This document shows positions 1-9,647 of a stretch of 64,000 bases of DNA, one piece after another. Below the pieces are notes generated by a model, which was given only the letters and a program-made list of their open reading frames with translations, was not told the DNA's origin and did not search any database. The stretch spans positions 3,763,501 through 3,827,500 of the forward strand of contig NZ_CP098511.1 in the NCBI RefSeq assembly GCF_026222555.1. The letters are read 5' to 3'. Both the position numbers and the translations under genes were made by a program. Within the stretch, counting starts at the first letter, position 1. Every line of letters starts with the position of its first letter. The DNA is from Aquimarina sp. ERC-38 (GTDB lineage: Bacteria; Bacteroidota; Bacteroidia; Flavobacteriales; Flavobacteriaceae).

Positions 1-286
1 ATGTGGAGTGTAGCAAGGTATATGTTTAAACGTCTTGGCTAAAAATAGTTTCAATTTCGTAGAGTAGCCATATTTCTTGTCATTGTTGTAGATAGTTTTA
101 TATGGAATCTGTTTTTTTAATAGAAATGTATTTAGCTAAACCAAGCCCTTCACTTTTCCATTTTTCTTTAATTAAACAAAAACCGAACTTTAAAAATTTT
201 CTTTAACTAAACCTGGCATTTGAATTATTTCAACAAATCAGCCAAATTATTTTTTCTCACTGGAACTCCTAATTTTTCTTTCTAAA
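1..286. other. left-edge non-coding stretch
   Basis: This is AT-rich sequence with no convincing gene. A plus-strand frame open from base 1 encodes only 13 residues (MWSVARYMFKRLG) before TAA at 40-42. It could be the tail of a gene lying outside the window, but nothing confirms this. Confidence 0.35.
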
Positions 287-1081
287 CTATTTATCATCAT
301 CCAATTTAAACTTATCAATGGTGTAGTCTAAAAGTTCTACCCCTCCGTATTGACCGTGTCCGGGAATAATCCTTTTTAAATTAGGATAAGCTTTCTTAAT
401 GGCTATAACGGTTTCTGACCACTTTTGAGTATTAGCGTCTGCCAAATTTCCTTTTCCAGAATGCAATGCCTTTATTAAACAACCCCCAAAAAGAAGATTT
501 TTAGAAGGAATGTAACTGACGATATTATCATGAGTATGACCCGGACCAAAATAGGAATTTATGACTTCTTCTGTACCGATCTTTAAATTAATTTCTCTAT
601 CAAAACTGATTTGAGGTACTACTTCTTCATTCTTTTTAGCTAAGGTAATAGTTTCTTTATAAGCATAAGAAGGTATATCCCTACTATGAAATTCTTGCAA
701 ACCTCCCAGACAGTCTTTATGGAAATGATTGATTACAACTGCTTTTATCTTAAACCCTTTTTCTTCTGTAATCCAATTTATTAATTCTACCGTGGTTGAA
801 TCATTAATGGCCGTATCAAATACAATTACTTCCTTTTTATGAGCAAATATTAATCCATTACAAGGAAAATCCCCATACTTTGGAATTTTGATATAAGAAG
901 TGTGTAACCAGGTATTTCTACTTAACTTCTCAATTTTTAGTCCTTTAGATTGATAGGTATATTTTGTTGATTCCTGTGCACTGGTATTAAACTGAAAAAG
1001 TATAAAAAGTAAGACTATAATTTTTATTATAAATGTTGAACTAGATTTTACTAAGAGGTTTTGATCGATAATAAATTTCAT
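287..1081 (-). CDS. bla: subclass B1 metallo-beta-lactamase
   Basis: Predicted periplasmic zinc hydrolase that opens the beta-lactam ring, 264 residues. Residues 1-35 form a signal peptide with a basic start, a hydrophobic core near 19-31 and a likely cut after NTSA. The B1 ligand set is visible: H119, H121 and D123 (NHFHKDC), H182 (GPGHTHDN), C201 (GGCLIK) and H242 (PGHG). K204 follows the cysteine, as in carbapenem-hydrolysing B1 enzymes, and the GNLADA stretch near 211 matches the usual Asn loop. Length is normal for chromosomal B1 enzymes of flavobacteria. It is monocistronic with no mobile element next to it, so it looks resident. The B1 call is secure; substrate range cannot be read from sequence. 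Confidence 0.92.
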   Translation of the reverse strand: MKFIIDQNLLVKSSSTFIIKIIVLLFILFQFNTSAQESTKYTYQSKGLKIEKLSRNTWLHTSYIKIPKYGDFPCNGLIFAHKKEVIVFDTAINDSTTVELINWITEEKGFKIKAVVINHFHKDCLGGLQEFHSRDIPSYAYKETITLAKKNEEVVPQISFDREINLKIGTEEVINSYFGPGHTHDNIVSYIPSKNLLFGGCLIKALHSGKGNLADANTQKWSETVIAIKKAYPNLKRIIPGHGQYGGVELLDYTIDKFKLDDDK

Positions 1082-1134
1082 AATTTTTCAATTTAATGCT
1101 ACTACCCTATCTAAACTATAACTACTAGGAGATT

Positions 1135-1439
1135 TTAATCCAATCTTCTTCTTTGTATTAAAATAGAGGACTGTATGGTCTGCTCTTTTAAGTGTAAAAA
1201 CTTCTTTCGCTCTTTGTCGAGTTTAAAATTATTAAAATCTTGTTGGGTATTAAATTCTACCAAGTGTATTTCAAACGATATCTCCATATTACTTTCTATA
1301 ATATAATTTTTACTTGGAAGAATTCTAAAGCTTAGCCGACCTTTGTATTTTAATATTATTAGAATTGCACAGCTTCAAACTAATTAAAAACCACTTCCTG
1401 CCCTTCTTTGATATAAATTAACTGGGTTATGTAAATCAT
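1135..1439 (-). pseudogene. decayed DUF1330-like small protein
   Basis: Reading the minus strand from an ATG at 1437-1439 gives MIYITQLIYIKEGQEVVFN and then an in-frame TAG at 1380-1382. A single frameshift near 1360-1370 restores a coherent frame (ILKYKGRLSFRILP, EIHLVEFN, QDFNNFK, KFLHLKEQTIQSSILIQ) that ends at TAA 1135-1137. The joined product would be about 100 residues and resembles small alpha/beta-barrel DUF1330/monooxygenase-like proteins (family judged from memory). Two disabling lesions in an otherwise protein-like frame indicate a pseudogene. The intact 50-codon 3' part starting at 1287 could still be translated but would lack the first strands. Confidence 0.6.
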
Positions 1440-2297
1440 TGGTTATCGTTTTATAAAACTAACTTAAGAAAATTGATGCTATAAGCCTTCAAATGGACTC
1501 ACTTAAAATAATATTTCCTACAAAAAGTCGCTTTTTTAATTAATAAATTAAAGGGAAATTTAAAATCTTATGACCCGTTATAAAATTTTATGTGAATTCA
1601 ATATGTTATTTTTAATAGTATATTTATAAATAATGGTTAATAAAACACTTAAATTATTACCTATTTCATAAAAAATTAAAACTCAGTACACTTCTTGTCT
1701 AGTTGATATGTGGTTTAATTCACATTTGTACAGTTTCAGTCTACGTTAAAATAAACCTCTATTTACGTACATCCTATAATTTTACCATTGTATTATATAA
1801 ACTATAATTTTTCGGAGAAATGCTACGGCTAATTACTTCTTATATAACTCATATTTTATACATATATATGTTCAAAAGGCATTTTTTACTTTGGAAATAA
1901 TTAATCGAATTTTAATTATTAGGTAAAAATTTTTGAATAATAATTTAGCCTTAAAAAGAACAGAAACAATAGTAAGGGTTTATATTCCTTTAAATTTTAA
2001 TTAACAAATATCTACTTATGACTACAGTTAACACAAACTTGATAAAGAATTCTTTATCTAAAAAATTTCTAAGGTATTATACTGCCTATTAGCATTCCTT
2101 ATTTAATAGTTCACTAAGTAGCAGATATTCCAATAGTACGGATTCAAACGATCGCTAGTAGTAATCTATGGCATACCTTTTAAAATCATGTGATATCAAA
2201 AGTATCATCATCTTACATATTTTGATCTGATAATTTGAGGAACAAAATATTATTAAACTAATATAAATTGCATAATTCAATATTTTAATTTTTAACT
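1440..2297 (+). promoter_or_regulatory. long leader upstream of first GH86 gene
   Basis: This 0.86 kb AT-rich region carries no ordinary gene. From about 1480 onward it aligns, with roughly a quarter to a third of positions changed, to the leader of the second GH86 gene (about 5100-5914). Shared words include TTTGTACAGTTT near 1727, AAAATAAACCT near 1749, AAAAGGCATTTTTTACTT near 1875, ATGACTACAGTTAACACAAAC at 2018 and about 30 identical bases spanning the GH86 start. The conserved islands suggest regulatory function, perhaps induction by algal sugars, but no named site is recognised. Confidence 0.5.
2018..2092 (+). CDS. 24-codon leader ORF, copy 1 (putative)
   Basis: An ATG at 2018 opens a 24-codon frame starting MTTVNTN and ending in TAG, 205 bp before the GH86 start. 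The second GH86 leader has a frame of exactly the same length in the equivalent place. The first seven codons are identical, and many later changes are conservative (I/V, K/R, R/K, Y/F). No indel separates the two, although the flanking DNA has diverged. It could be a leader peptide, a tiny membrane or export protein, or a chance frame inside a conserved RNA element. No homologue is recognised and translation is unproven. Confidence 0.3.
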   Translation: MTTVNTNLIKNSLSKKFLRYYTAY

Positions 2298-4721
2298 ATG
2301 AAAAAACACAGACTATTCTATTATATACCGCTTCTTTTACTATTCCCGATAGTAGGTATAGCTCAAAATGTCGAAGTCGATGTGAACGTCGATATCAAAC
2401 ATTCGGTAAACGGAGTCTCGGACTTCGGAAGGGAACGACACATTACCATACATTCCAATCTATATGAAGGTGACTGGGAAGGGGAAATGGACAAAGCGAA
2501 ATACCTTATCGATGACCTGGATGCTTATTTTGGTAGGGATAATGGTAACGCATCTTTCTTATTTGGGTTTACCCCGGCAGATCCGGACAGGCGTAACAAA
2601 CACGACAGGGATAGCTTATCTAACATGTTAGGGTTTTGGCGTGGTTTTTTTGAAGACCGCCTCGTTGATGAGAACCGCGTGCAATTTAAAGATAAGATAC
2701 AGAGTATGATCATGGGTACCAACCCCCACCCTACCTATCCTACTTTGTCCTATCGTCACCCTAGTGGTTCCACTTGGGGACGTGCCAATGGAACTATTTG
2801 GATTCCTCAAGATATTGAAACTTCTGCGGAATGGGTAGTTCAGTATATGGACGAATTCTTTTCAACAGAAGATAACAATGAAATGCCCCTACCAAAGTAC
2901 TGGGAGGTAATCAACGAACCTGACTTTGTGTTGAACACAGGACAGTTTATGATGTCCAGTTGGGAAGATATCTTCGAATACCATAACCTGGTTGCCAAAG
3001 GGGTCAAAGAGAAGTTGGGTAGCAAGGCACCTAAGATTGGGGGTATGACCTGGGGGCTTCATGACCTGTTTAGAAGAGACGGTTTCTCCAGGTTTAAAAA
3101 TGTAGACTACCCTAAGAATTTCTATGGTAATACACCCGGTGACCAGGTAGCAATAGATTATGCAATCAGCCAGGTGGACAAACCTTCTTTCTTTGTAGAT
3201 AGAGCACAACCATGGTTCCAGTGGGATGTTATCTGGAAAGGTTTTATGGATACTGCCGGTAAGAACATGGACTTTTATGCAGTACATTTATATGATTGGC
3301 CTACCTATGACAACAACGGGGGTGTGACCAGAAGGGGTGGACACGTGGAAGCTACCCTGGAAATGTTAGAATGGTATGACGTATCTAAAAACGGAGCAGA
3401 AAATAGAAAGCCTGTCGTAATTTCAGAATACGGAGGGGTAAATGGTTCCTGGGATTTCAAACCGCATGATACCCGGTATGACTGGGAGATCATGAAACCC
3501 TTTAGTGCCATGCTAATGCAGTTCTTAGAAAGACCGGACTATATTGAACTTACCATGCCATTTACCCCTACTAAAGCACAGTGGGGGGATACGGATACGA
3601 ACGGGGATGGTACCCCGGAATATAGGTACCAATACAAAATGCTACGGGATGATGATGGCGATGGTGAATGGGAATGGAGTGACTATATCAAATGGTTCGA
3701 ACTTTGGTCAGAAGTAAAAGGTACCCGGGTAGATACCAAGTCTACCGATCCTGATATCCAAGTAGATGCTTATATTGATGGGAATGACGTTTATTTAATT
3801 TTAAACAACTTAGAACCCATAGCCAGGGACCTTAACCTTAACTTCTTTGGTAACACCCCTAACTTGCAAAGTGTAAATACAAAGCATTTATACTTATCCG
3901 GGATAAGGGACGTAAAGCTAGACAATACTACAAGTACTACTGCCCCAGGTTCTGTAGAGTTAGCAGCAGATGGGACTATGATTATCAAATATACCTATGC
4001 TAGTGACATCAGCATCAACCAGAATTCTATTGAGAAGAAGTTCTATGGTGAGGCGGTTAGTAACAATGAGCGGGTACAGATTAAACCAGGGGACAATAGT
4101 TTTTCTGTAAACGGGGTAACCGTACCTTCTAACCCAGCACAGGCGGAAGCCATGCTAAAAGTAACAGCAAACCTATTTAACGATGAAGATAACGATCCAA
4201 ATAGCTTTTTAAGTATTAAAAAGCTAGTATTTAACGGAACCGAGATAGAAGCCCCTATCGATTGGAGGGGTGGGGATCAGAACAGAAGTAGATGGTTCGG
4301 GACTTTGGAAATCCCAATTCCAACAAATCTACTAAAAGAGGATAATGACATCGTAATCGATTTCCGTCATAACGGGGAAGTGAACGTAGTGAATTTACTT
4401 ACCTGGGAATTCAGTAAAGTACCGGGAAGGTCTACCAAAGGAAATACGCTAAGTTCTTCTATTGAAGGTCTAACTAATGAGTCACCGGAAAATATCTTTT
4501 TATTCCCGAATCCTGCGACAGGACAGGTATTTATCCAAGGATTAGCAAAAGATGAGCAACATACGATAAAGGTATATGACCTAAAAGGTGCTCAATATCT
4601 AGATCAGGAACTTGGTAAAGATCATATCCTCAATATTGACAGTTTACCACAAGGGGTATACTTCCTTACGCTTATTAACCAAGCACAGGGAAATAAAACT
4701 TTAAAACTGGTAAAGAAATAG
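2298..4721 (+). CDS. GH86 beta-agarase/beta-porphyranase, T9SS-secreted, copy 1
   Basis: Predicted secreted endo-hydrolase for agar or porphyran, 807 residues. Residues 1-22 are a signal peptide ending GIAQ. The catalytic (beta/alpha)8 domain covers about 25-480. The clan GH-A acid/base is E207 in WEVINEPD and the nucleophile is E377 in VVISEYGG. Two Asp-rich loops (DTDTNGDGTPEY near 431 and DDDGDGEW near 451) look like calcium sites. Beta-sandwich accessory domains follow at about 485-715. Residues 733-807 (FPNPATG to KLVKK) are a type IX secretion C-terminal sorting domain. The neighbour at 5915 is about 96% identical, so this is a tandem duplication. GH86 is assigned by motif recognition; agar versus porphyran preference cannot be decided. 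Confidence 0.85.
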   Translation: MKKHRLFYYIPLLLLFPIVGIAQNVEVDVNVDIKHSVNGVSDFGRERHITIHSNLYEGDWEGEMDKAKYLIDDLDAYFGRDNGNASFLFGFTPADPDRRNKHDRDSLSNMLGFWRGFFEDRLVDENRVQFKDKIQSMIMGTNPHPTYPTLSYRHPSGSTWGRANGTIWIPQDIETSAEWVVQYMDEFFSTEDNNEMPLPKYWEVINEPDFVLNTGQFMMSSWEDIFEYHNLVAKGVKEKLGSKAPKIGGMTWGLHDLFRRDGFSRFKNVDYPKNFYGNTPGDQVAIDYAISQVDKPSFFVDRAQPWFQWDVIWKGFMDTAGKNMDFYAVHLYDWPTYDNNGGVTRRGGHVEATLEMLEWYDVSKNGAENRKPVVISEYGGVNGSWDFKPHDTRYDWEIMKPFSAMLMQFLERPDYIELTMPFTPTKAQWGDTDTNGDGTPEYRYQYKMLRDDDGDGEWEWSDYIKWFELWSEVKGTRVDTKSTDPDIQVDAYIDGNDVYLILNNLEPIARDLNLNFFGNTPNLQSVNTKHLYLSGIRDVKLDNTTSTTAPGSVELAADGTMIIKYTYASDISINQNSIEKKFYGEAVSNNERVQIKPGDNSFSVNGVTVPSNPAQAEAMLKVTANLFNDEDNDPNSFLSIKKLVFNGTEIEAPIDWRGGDQNRSRWFGTLEIPIPTNLLKEDNDIVIDFRHNGEVNVVNLLTWEFSKVPGRSTKGNTLSSSIEGLTNESPENIFLFPNPATGQVFIQGLAKDEQHTIKVYDLKGAQYLDQELGKDHILNIDSLPQGVYFLTLINQAQGNKTLKLVKK

Positions 4722-4743
4722 ACTAATTTCAGTCTACGTAACG

Positions 4744-4784
4744 AACTACCCTCAAGGCAAAGCCATTGAGGGTAGTTTATTTTT
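4744..4784 (+). terminator. rho-independent terminator after GH86 copy 1
   Basis: The arms AACTACCCTCAA and TTGAGGGTAGTT pair perfectly around a 10-base loop and are followed by a T-rich tract. The site lies 22 bp after the stop codon. Confidence 0.8.
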
Positions 4785-5344
4785 ATGTATATCTTACAAA
4801 TTAGAATTTAATTCTTCTGAAGGATAACAAACCCAGGAAAGTATTATTGAAGGAAAAAAAGGTCTAAATAATATATCTTATAAATACTGCTAGATAAACA
4901 AACCTTTAAATAATTTAGGTTAATAGTTAAATCAACATAAAATTACAAAAACCCTTATATAAAAAATCCTATGTCTGTGTTGAAAAGCCTCGTCTGAGCT
5001 AAGGTTATTTCTACTTTTTTTCCCTTTAATTCCCAACTAATTTATTTATGAATCTTCTACTTATCAAATATCTATTTAGCTTTATAACTTGAATACAATA
5101 ATCAATTAGGAACCATTTTAGTTTAAATCTTCCAACAAATTGCAGCTTATTCCTTTTAATAATAAAAGGGGAATTTTAAAATACTAATTCGCTATAAATT
5201 TTTATAAAAATCTTCTGTAAATTAGATATGCTATTTATTGAGTGTATTTATAAATAATAATCAATAAAACGATTAAATAACTAACTATTCCCCATAATAT
5301 CAAAGTTCAGTTTACTTCTTGTACAGTTAATACGTAGTTTAATT

Positions 5345-5352
5345 TACGTTTG
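5345..5352 (+). promoter_or_regulatory. candidate -7 box (TACGTTTG) of GH86 copy 2
   Basis: TACGTTTG fits the Bacteroidota -7 consensus TAnnTTTG, with a TTG 23 bases upstream. The first leader has the aligned octamer CACATTTG at the same spacing, which misses the first base. If used, the transcript would have an untranslated leader of more than 500 bases that includes the 24-codon frame. Confidence 0.25.
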
Positions 5353-5642
5353 TACAGTTTGAGTCTACATCAAAATAAACCTTTAATTACCTATCATCAT
5401 ATAATTTTGCCATGGTATAATAGGAACTATAATTTTTAGGGGAATTTGGTATAACTGACCAAGTCCTATATACTTTATAGTATTTATTTAATATTTGTTT
5501 AAAAGGCATTTTTTACTTCGGAAATAACTAACCTATTTTTAGTTGCCAGGTAGAATTTATTTTAAATAAAAAAAATTTAAAAAGAACGGAAATAATAGCA
5601 AGGTTTTAAATTCCTTTAAAAATTAATTAACCACTCATAACT

Positions 5643-5717
5643 ATGACTACAGTTAACACAAACCCAGTAAGAAAAATTTTATTAAAAAATTTTCTAAAGC
5701 ATTTTACCACCTATTAA
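5643..5717 (+). CDS. 24-codon leader ORF, copy 2 (putative)
   Basis: This is the counterpart of the frame at 2018. It starts ATG at 5643, shares the opening residues MTTVNTN, has 24 codons and ends in TAA, 197 bp before the second GH86 start. About half of the residues match the first copy and no indel separates them. The stop falls at the same codon but uses a different triplet. Translation and function are unproven. Confidence 0.3.
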   Translation: MTTVNTNPVRKILLKNFLKHFTTY

Positions 5718-5914
5718 AATATCTAAATTGGCAGTTTAGTAAATATTAAGATATCCATATGGATATAATTATTTGCAGCTGAACCTTTCTCATATTTTCT
5801 AAAATCCATGTGTTGTAAATATACGTGATACCGCATATTTAGATCTAAAAACTTAGGGAATATAATTTATACAATCTACATAATCTCTATTAATCAATAT
5901 TTTAATTTTTAACT

Positions 5915-8338
5915 ATGAAAAAACACAATCTATTTTATTTTATCGGGCTTCTGATGCTATTTCCGATAGCAGGTATTGCCCAAAATGTTGAGGTCGATGT
6001 AAACGTCGATATCAAACATTCGGTAAACGGAGTCTCGGACTTTGGGAGGGAACGACACATTACCATACATTCCAATCTATATGAAGGCGATTGGGCTGGG
6101 GAACTAGATAAAGCGAAATACCTTATCGATGACCTGGACGCTTATTTTGGTAGGGATAATGGTAACGCATCTTTCTTGTTTGGGTTTACCCCAGCAGATC
6201 CGGACAGACTTAACAAACACGACAGGGATAGTCTTACAGATATGCTTGGATTTTGGAGAGGTTTTTTTGAAGACCTATTGGTTGATGAGGACCGCGTGCA
6301 ATTTAAAGATAAAATACAGAGTATGATCATGGGTACCAACCCCCACCCTACCTATCCTACTTTGTCCTATCGCCACCCTAGTGGTTCCACTTGGGGACGT
6401 GCCAACGGAACTATTTGGCTTCCACAAGATATTGAAACTTCTGCGGAATGGGTAGTTCAGTATATGGACGAATTCTTTGTTGATAATGCCAGTAATGAAA
6501 TGCCCCTACCAAAATATTGGGAGGTAATCAACGAACCTGACTTTGTACTGAACACAGGGCAGTTTATGATGTCCAGTTGGGAAGATATCTTTGAATACCA
6601 TAACCTGGTTGCCAAAGGGGTTAAAGAGAAGTTGGGTAGCAGGGCACCTAAGATTGGGGGTATGACCTGGGGACTTCATGACCTATTTGCTGGAGACGGT
6701 TTTTCCAGGTTTAAAAATGTAGACTACCCTAAGAATTTCTATGGTAATACACCCGGTGACCAGGCAGCAATCAACTATGCAATCAGCCAGGTGGACAAAC
6801 CTTCTTTCTTTGTAGATAGAGCACAACCATGGTTTCAGTGGGATGTTATCTGGAAAGGTTTTATGGATACTGCCGGTAAGAACATGGACTTTTATGCAGT
6901 ACACTTATATGACTGGCCTAGTTATGATAATAACGGAGGGGTGACCAGAAGGGGTGGACACGTAGAAGCTACCCTGGAAATGTTGGAATGGTATGATGTT
7001 TCTAAAAACGGAGCAGAGAATAGAAAGCCCGTCGTAATTTCAGAATACGGAGGGGTAAATGGTTCCTGGGATTTCAAACCGCATGATACCCGGTATGACT
7101 GGGAAATCATGAAGCCCTTTAGTGCCATGCTAATGCAGTTCTTAGAAAGACCGGACTACATCGAACTATCAATGCCCTTTACTCCTACTAAAGCACAATG
7201 GGGGGATACGGATACGGATGGTGATGGTACCCCGGAATATAGGTACCAATACAAAATGCTACGGGATGATGACGGCGATGGTGAATGGGAATGGAGTGAC
7301 TATATTAAATGGTTTGAACTTTGGTCAGAAGTAAAAGGTACCCGGGTAGATACAAAGTCTACCGATCCTGATATCCAAGTAGATGCTTATATTGACGGGA
7401 ATGATGTTTACCTGATTTTAAACAACTTAGAACCCATAGCCAGGGACCTTAACCTTAATTTCTTTGGTAACACCCCTAACCTGCAAAGTGTAAATACCAA
7501 ACACTTATACTTATCCGGGATAAGGGACGTAAAACTAGACAATACTACAAGTACTACTGCCCCAGGTTCTGTAGAGTTAGCGGCAGATGGGACTATGATT
7601 ATCAAATATACCTATGCTAGTGACATCAGCATCAACCAGAATTCTATCGAGAAAAAGTTCTACGGTGAGGCGGTTAGCAACAACGAGCGGGTAGAGATTA
7701 AACCGGGGGACAATAGTTTTTCTGTAAACGGGGTAACCGTACCTTCCAACCCGGCACAGGCGGAAGCCATGCTAAAAGTAACAGCAAACCTATTTAACGA
7801 TGATGATAACGATCCGGATAGCTTTTTAAGTATCACCAAATTAGTATTTAACGGAACCGAGATAGAAGCCCCTATTGACTGGAGGGGTGGGGATCAGAAT
7901 AGAAGTAGATGGTTCGGAACTTTGGAAATCCCAATTCCAACAAATCTACTAAAAGAGGATAATGACATCGTAATCGATTTCCGTCATAACGGGGAAGTGA
8001 ACGTAGTGAATTTACTTACCTGGGAATTCAGTAAAGTACCAGGAAGGTCTACCGAAGGAAATACGCTAAGTTCTTCCATTGAAGGTCTAACTAATGAATC
8101 CTTGGAAAATATCTTTTTATTCCCGAATCCTGCGACAGGACAGGTATTTATCCAAGGATTAGCAAAGGATGAGCAACATACGATAAAGGTATATGACCTT
8201 AAAGGTGCTCAATATCTAGATCAGGAACTTGGTAAAGATCATATCCTTAATATTGACAGTTTACCACAAGGGGTATACTTCCTTAGGCTTATTAACCAAG
8301 CACAGGGAAATAAAACTTTAAAACTGGTTAAAAAGTAA
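5915..8338 (+). CDS. GH86 beta-agarase/beta-porphyranase, T9SS-secreted, copy 2
   Basis: Paralogue of the preceding GH86 enzyme, of identical length (807 residues) and about 96% identical. It has the same signal peptide, E207 and E377 catalytic pair, Asp-rich loops and C-terminal sorting domain. Differences cluster in the signal peptide, at 100-125 (helix before the active-site face), at 189-193 (VDNAS versus STEDN) and at 259-260 (AG versus RR). The last two sites lie near substrate-facing loops and could tune specificity. The last third of the two genes is nearly identical even at silent sites. The enzyme probably works with its twin on the cell surface or outside the cell. Confidence 0.85.
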   Translation: MKKHNLFYFIGLLMLFPIAGIAQNVEVDVNVDIKHSVNGVSDFGRERHITIHSNLYEGDWAGELDKAKYLIDDLDAYFGRDNGNASFLFGFTPADPDRLNKHDRDSLTDMLGFWRGFFEDLLVDEDRVQFKDKIQSMIMGTNPHPTYPTLSYRHPSGSTWGRANGTIWLPQDIETSAEWVVQYMDEFFVDNASNEMPLPKYWEVINEPDFVLNTGQFMMSSWEDIFEYHNLVAKGVKEKLGSRAPKIGGMTWGLHDLFAGDGFSRFKNVDYPKNFYGNTPGDQAAINYAISQVDKPSFFVDRAQPWFQWDVIWKGFMDTAGKNMDFYAVHLYDWPSYDNNGGVTRRGGHVEATLEMLEWYDVSKNGAENRKPVVISEYGGVNGSWDFKPHDTRYDWEIMKPFSAMLMQFLERPDYIELSMPFTPTKAQWGDTDTDGDGTPEYRYQYKMLRDDDGDGEWEWSDYIKWFELWSEVKGTRVDTKSTDPDIQVDAYIDGNDVYLILNNLEPIARDLNLNFFGNTPNLQSVNTKHLYLSGIRDVKLDNTTSTTAPGSVELAADGTMIIKYTYASDISINQNSIEKKFYGEAVSNNERVEIKPGDNSFSVNGVTVPSNPAQAEAMLKVTANLFNDDDNDPDSFLSITKLVFNGTEIEAPIDWRGGDQNRSRWFGTLEIPIPTNLLKEDNDIVIDFRHNGEVNVVNLLTWEFSKVPGRSTEGNTLSSSIEGLTNESLENIFLFPNPATGQVFIQGLAKDEQHTIKVYDLKGAQYLDQELGKDHILNIDSLPQGVYFLRLINQAQGNKTLKLVKK

Positions 8339-8347
8339 TTATATTTT

Positions 8348-8395
8348 AAACTACCGACCAAAATACAGTATTGCATTTTGGTCGGTAGTTTTTTA
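8348..8395 (+). terminator. rho-independent terminator after GH86 copy 2
   Basis: A perfect 17-bp stem (AAACTACCGACCAAAAT with its complement) and a 10-base loop are followed by a T run, 9 bp after the stop. The sequence is unrelated to the terminator of copy 1. Confidence 0.85.
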
Positions 8396-8534
8396 CTCAT
8401 TGAAATAGCTTGGACTTCTCTGATTAGATCCAATAAATAGGTGTTTCTTGCGTAGTTGAAATCATTTTTCAATTGCATAAATTCGTTTTTTTAACCTAAG
8501 GAGTTGTATAAGACTTACTAAAATTATTGGTAGT

Positions 8535-9044
8535 TTAGTTTTGCATAAAGATGTTACTAATATTTCTTTCAATTAAAGTCGAGTCAATGTTAGTTATGTC
8601 GAGGTTTATTTTTACATCAATTTGTATCTCCCACGATGTAGCGTTTAATTTTTTCCCAGATATTGTTCCTTCTGTTATTCTTACGCTTTGGATATTAGAG
8701 CAAAAACAGGTAGCTCTGTAAAAAGCATTGATATCTTCCAGGCTTTCGTTATTTAAGCTAAATTCCTCCATATCCGATTCAATTTCAAAAATAATCTCTT
8801 CACTAAAACCTGAATCAGCTATTTGAGGATCAGAAGGTGAATCAAAAGTGTATTCAAAAACAAGTTTATTTCCTGATTCAATTGTAGCAATAAAAGAATC
8901 TGAATTTTGAGACGGTATTTTAATTTGAGAATCAGTTCTAATAGTATATTCTTTAGTATCAACTTGATTTTGGTCATCATCTCCTTTACATCCGAAAATT
9001 AAAAATAGCAGTATTACATTTAAAAAGATTAGTATATTTTTCAT
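8535..9044 (-). CDS. small lipoprotein of unknown function
   Basis: 169 residues. The N-terminus is a hydrophobic signal with a lipobox ending FGC at about residue 19, followed by KGDDDQNQ. This is typical of flavobacterial lipoproteins, where acidic residues after the cysteine favour surface export. The rest is predicted to be beta-rich, with no motif recognised and two paired cysteines (CFC) near 115. It stands alone, convergent with the GH86 gene, and has no evident partner. Confidence 0.65.
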   Translation of the reverse strand: MKNILIFLNVILLFLIFGCKGDDDQNQVDTKEYTIRTDSQIKIPSQNSDSFIATIESGNKLVFEYTFDSPSDPQIADSGFSEEIIFEIESDMEEFSLNNESLEDINAFYRATCFCSNIQSVRITEGTISGKKLNATSWEIQIDVKINLDITNIDSTLIERNISNIFMQN

Positions 9045-9296
9045 TGAGTTATTTTATACGTAGATACAAAATTTCAAAAAGGTTGCTCAATTGCCCTCAA
9101 CGTCAGTGTAACAAACATATGACAAATAATAAGCATTTTTGCTTCGGATTATTGTTTAACTAAATATAAATATTTTGTTTCTATCTTTTCTTCTATAGAT
9201 GCTAATTTTAAAAATTTAGCGGACTTTATAAAAATGCCCAAACTTTAATTAATAAAATAATCAGCTATCAGTTATATACAATACCGGCAGTAGGTT

Positions 9297-9647
9297 TTAT
9301 TCTGAAGTTTGAATTGGTGTACAAATTTCTATAATAAATCCGTTCAAATCTCTTAAATAACCAACTTCTTGACCCCAAGGTTTCGTTACCGTTTTTTCTA
9401 AAAGTACAGCACCATTTTTAACTGCATTTTGCATTAATTTTTCAACTGTTGATGTCGTAAATGCTAATTCAATACCAAAGGGCTTGTCATTCAAGGTGCT
9501 TTCACTAAAACCTTTTTTAAAGTTCGAGTTACCAAGCTCAGTATTGGCAAATGCAATTGTTGTCGTTCCTGAATTTATCTCGCCGTAGTCCTTTTCAGGT
9601 GTGAGAAATTTTTGTACAAATCCAAATGCGTTTTTGTAGAATTCCAT
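9297..9647 (-). CDS. VOC/glyoxalase-fold protein, start codon lost or non-canonical
   Basis: Vicinal-oxygen-chelate fold protein. The first ATG (9647) gives 116 residues starting MEFYKNAFGF. That start removes the usual first beta-strand. The frame stays open upstream to a TAA at 9720-9722 and encodes a good VOC beginning (IQYAYTILYVKDVPKT) with no ATG, GTG or TTG in the extension. So either translation starts at a rare codon, the original start was mutated, or only the short form is made. The C-terminal half is intact (PWGQEVGYLRDLNGFIIEIC). VOC proteins include glyoxalases, dioxygenases and drug-binding proteins, and the substrate cannot be told. The frame lies just outside the first cassette-like repeat. 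Confidence 0.6.
   Translation of the reverse strand: MEFYKNAFGFVQKFLTPEKDYGEINSGTTTIAFANTELGNSNFKKGFSESTLNDKPFGIELAFTTSTVEKLMQNAVKNGAVLLEKTVTKPWGQEVGYLRDLNGFIIEICTPIQTSE

Larger units (their letters stand above)
4785..5914 (+). promoter_or_regulatory. long leader upstream of second GH86 gene
   Basis: No ordinary gene is present. Bases 4785-5099 are AT-rich and unrelated to the first leader. From about 5100 to the start codon the sequence is a diverged copy of the leader before the first GH86 gene, with the same ordered conserved islands. The duplication unit was therefore leader plus gene, about 3.2 kb. Confidence 0.5.

Noticed and set aside
2525..3511. Minus-strand frames inside the GH86 genes, repeated in both copies
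   Set aside because: They are shadows of strongly conserved coding sequence on the plus strand, with no protein-like features.
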